From Hyphomicrobium sp. (GTDB lineage Bacteria > Pseudomonadota > Alphaproteobacteria > Rhizobiales > Hyphomicrobiaceae): a stretch of 5,634 bases of DNA. The stretch lies in the NCBI GenBank assembly GCA_030609245.1, contig JAUWCP010000165.1:1-5634 (forward strand), read 5' to 3'. The notes under the pieces are model-generated. The model was not told the origin of the DNA. It searched no databases and saw nothing but the letters and a program-made list of their open reading frames with translations. Both the position numbers and the translations under genes were made by a program. Positions 5,466-5,634 of the stretch are shown piece by piece. Within the stretch, counting starts at the first letter, position 1; the number at the start of each line of letters is the position of its first letter.

Positions 5466-5471
5466 CCTCCC
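5466..5471 (-). promoter_or_regulatory. Ribosome binding site supporting the NUDIX start at 5455
   Basis: The minus strand reads GGGAGG ten bases before the ATG at 5455. It is a stronger Shine-Dalgarno match than anything before the alternative starts at 5500 (GGGGA about 13 bases upstream) or 5569. The spacing is a little long, so the start stays uncertain. Confidence 0.45.
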
Positions 5472-5634
5472 GGGGCGATTCTGTCGAGGCCAGCCGTCAT
5501 GCTCGATCGTTTTTCCCCAACGCAATAGAAGACGGTGCGCGCACACATTGCGATAACATCTACGCCCACGACCTATACCCATCACGAGAAAAACAGAAAT
5601 CATAGTTTCGCCGTCGGCCAACCACGTTCTGCCC

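Noticed and set aside
5391..5621. Minus-strand 76-residue frame upstream of and overlapping the NUDIX gene
   Set aside because: It is out of frame with the NUDIX protein, arginine/cysteine-rich and without a recognisable motif; it overlaps the likely NUDIX start region.

Overview
The window reads as a GC-rich alphaproteobacterial chromosome segment, probably Hyphomicrobiales (Rhizobiales). The main grounds are the LeuA sequence (a GEQCPGATM-type N-terminal motif) and the MreB residue numbering. This assignment rests on recalled family resemblance, not on a search. Every supported gene lies on the minus strand, so the biological order runs from high to low coordinates. The plus-strand open frames are mirror images of these genes.

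Layout from the right edge leftwards: a NUDIX hydrolase (4775-5455) with an enlarged NUDIX box; 52 bases later a PhzF-family isomerase-like enzyme (3811-4722); then a spacer leading to the leucine biosynthesis unit. That unit starts with a 37-residue leader peptide (3560-3673) ending in a run of leucine codons (LLTLLL). Its stop codon is buried in a strong nested hairpin (3518-3566), and leuA (2-isopropylmalate synthase) follows. This is the arrangement of ribosome-mediated leucine attenuation, and the leader is the most informative finding here. leuA ends in a perfect 15-bp hairpin terminator (1807-1845).

Next comes mreB (602-1639), an actin-like cell-shape protein that keeps its ATPase residues but is diverged at several usually conserved places. 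It is not followed by mreC or mreD: a GC-rich terminator hairpin and a tRNA-Lys(CTT) gene (357-432, CCA encoded) come next. Beyond the tRNA 3' end the base composition drops sharply (158 of the first 360 bases are G or C by hand count). There the start of a small membrane protein gene, with a TTG start and a very strong Shine-Dalgarno site, runs off the left edge. The composition change exactly at a tRNA 3' end suggests an integrated element, but no integrase or attachment repeat is visible.

The window is mostly housekeeping. No defence system, CRISPR array or insertion sequence is visible. No gene-free stretch exceeds 300 bases; the spacers at 184-356, 433-601, 1640-1866, 3674-3810 and 5456-5634 hold only the signals listed.
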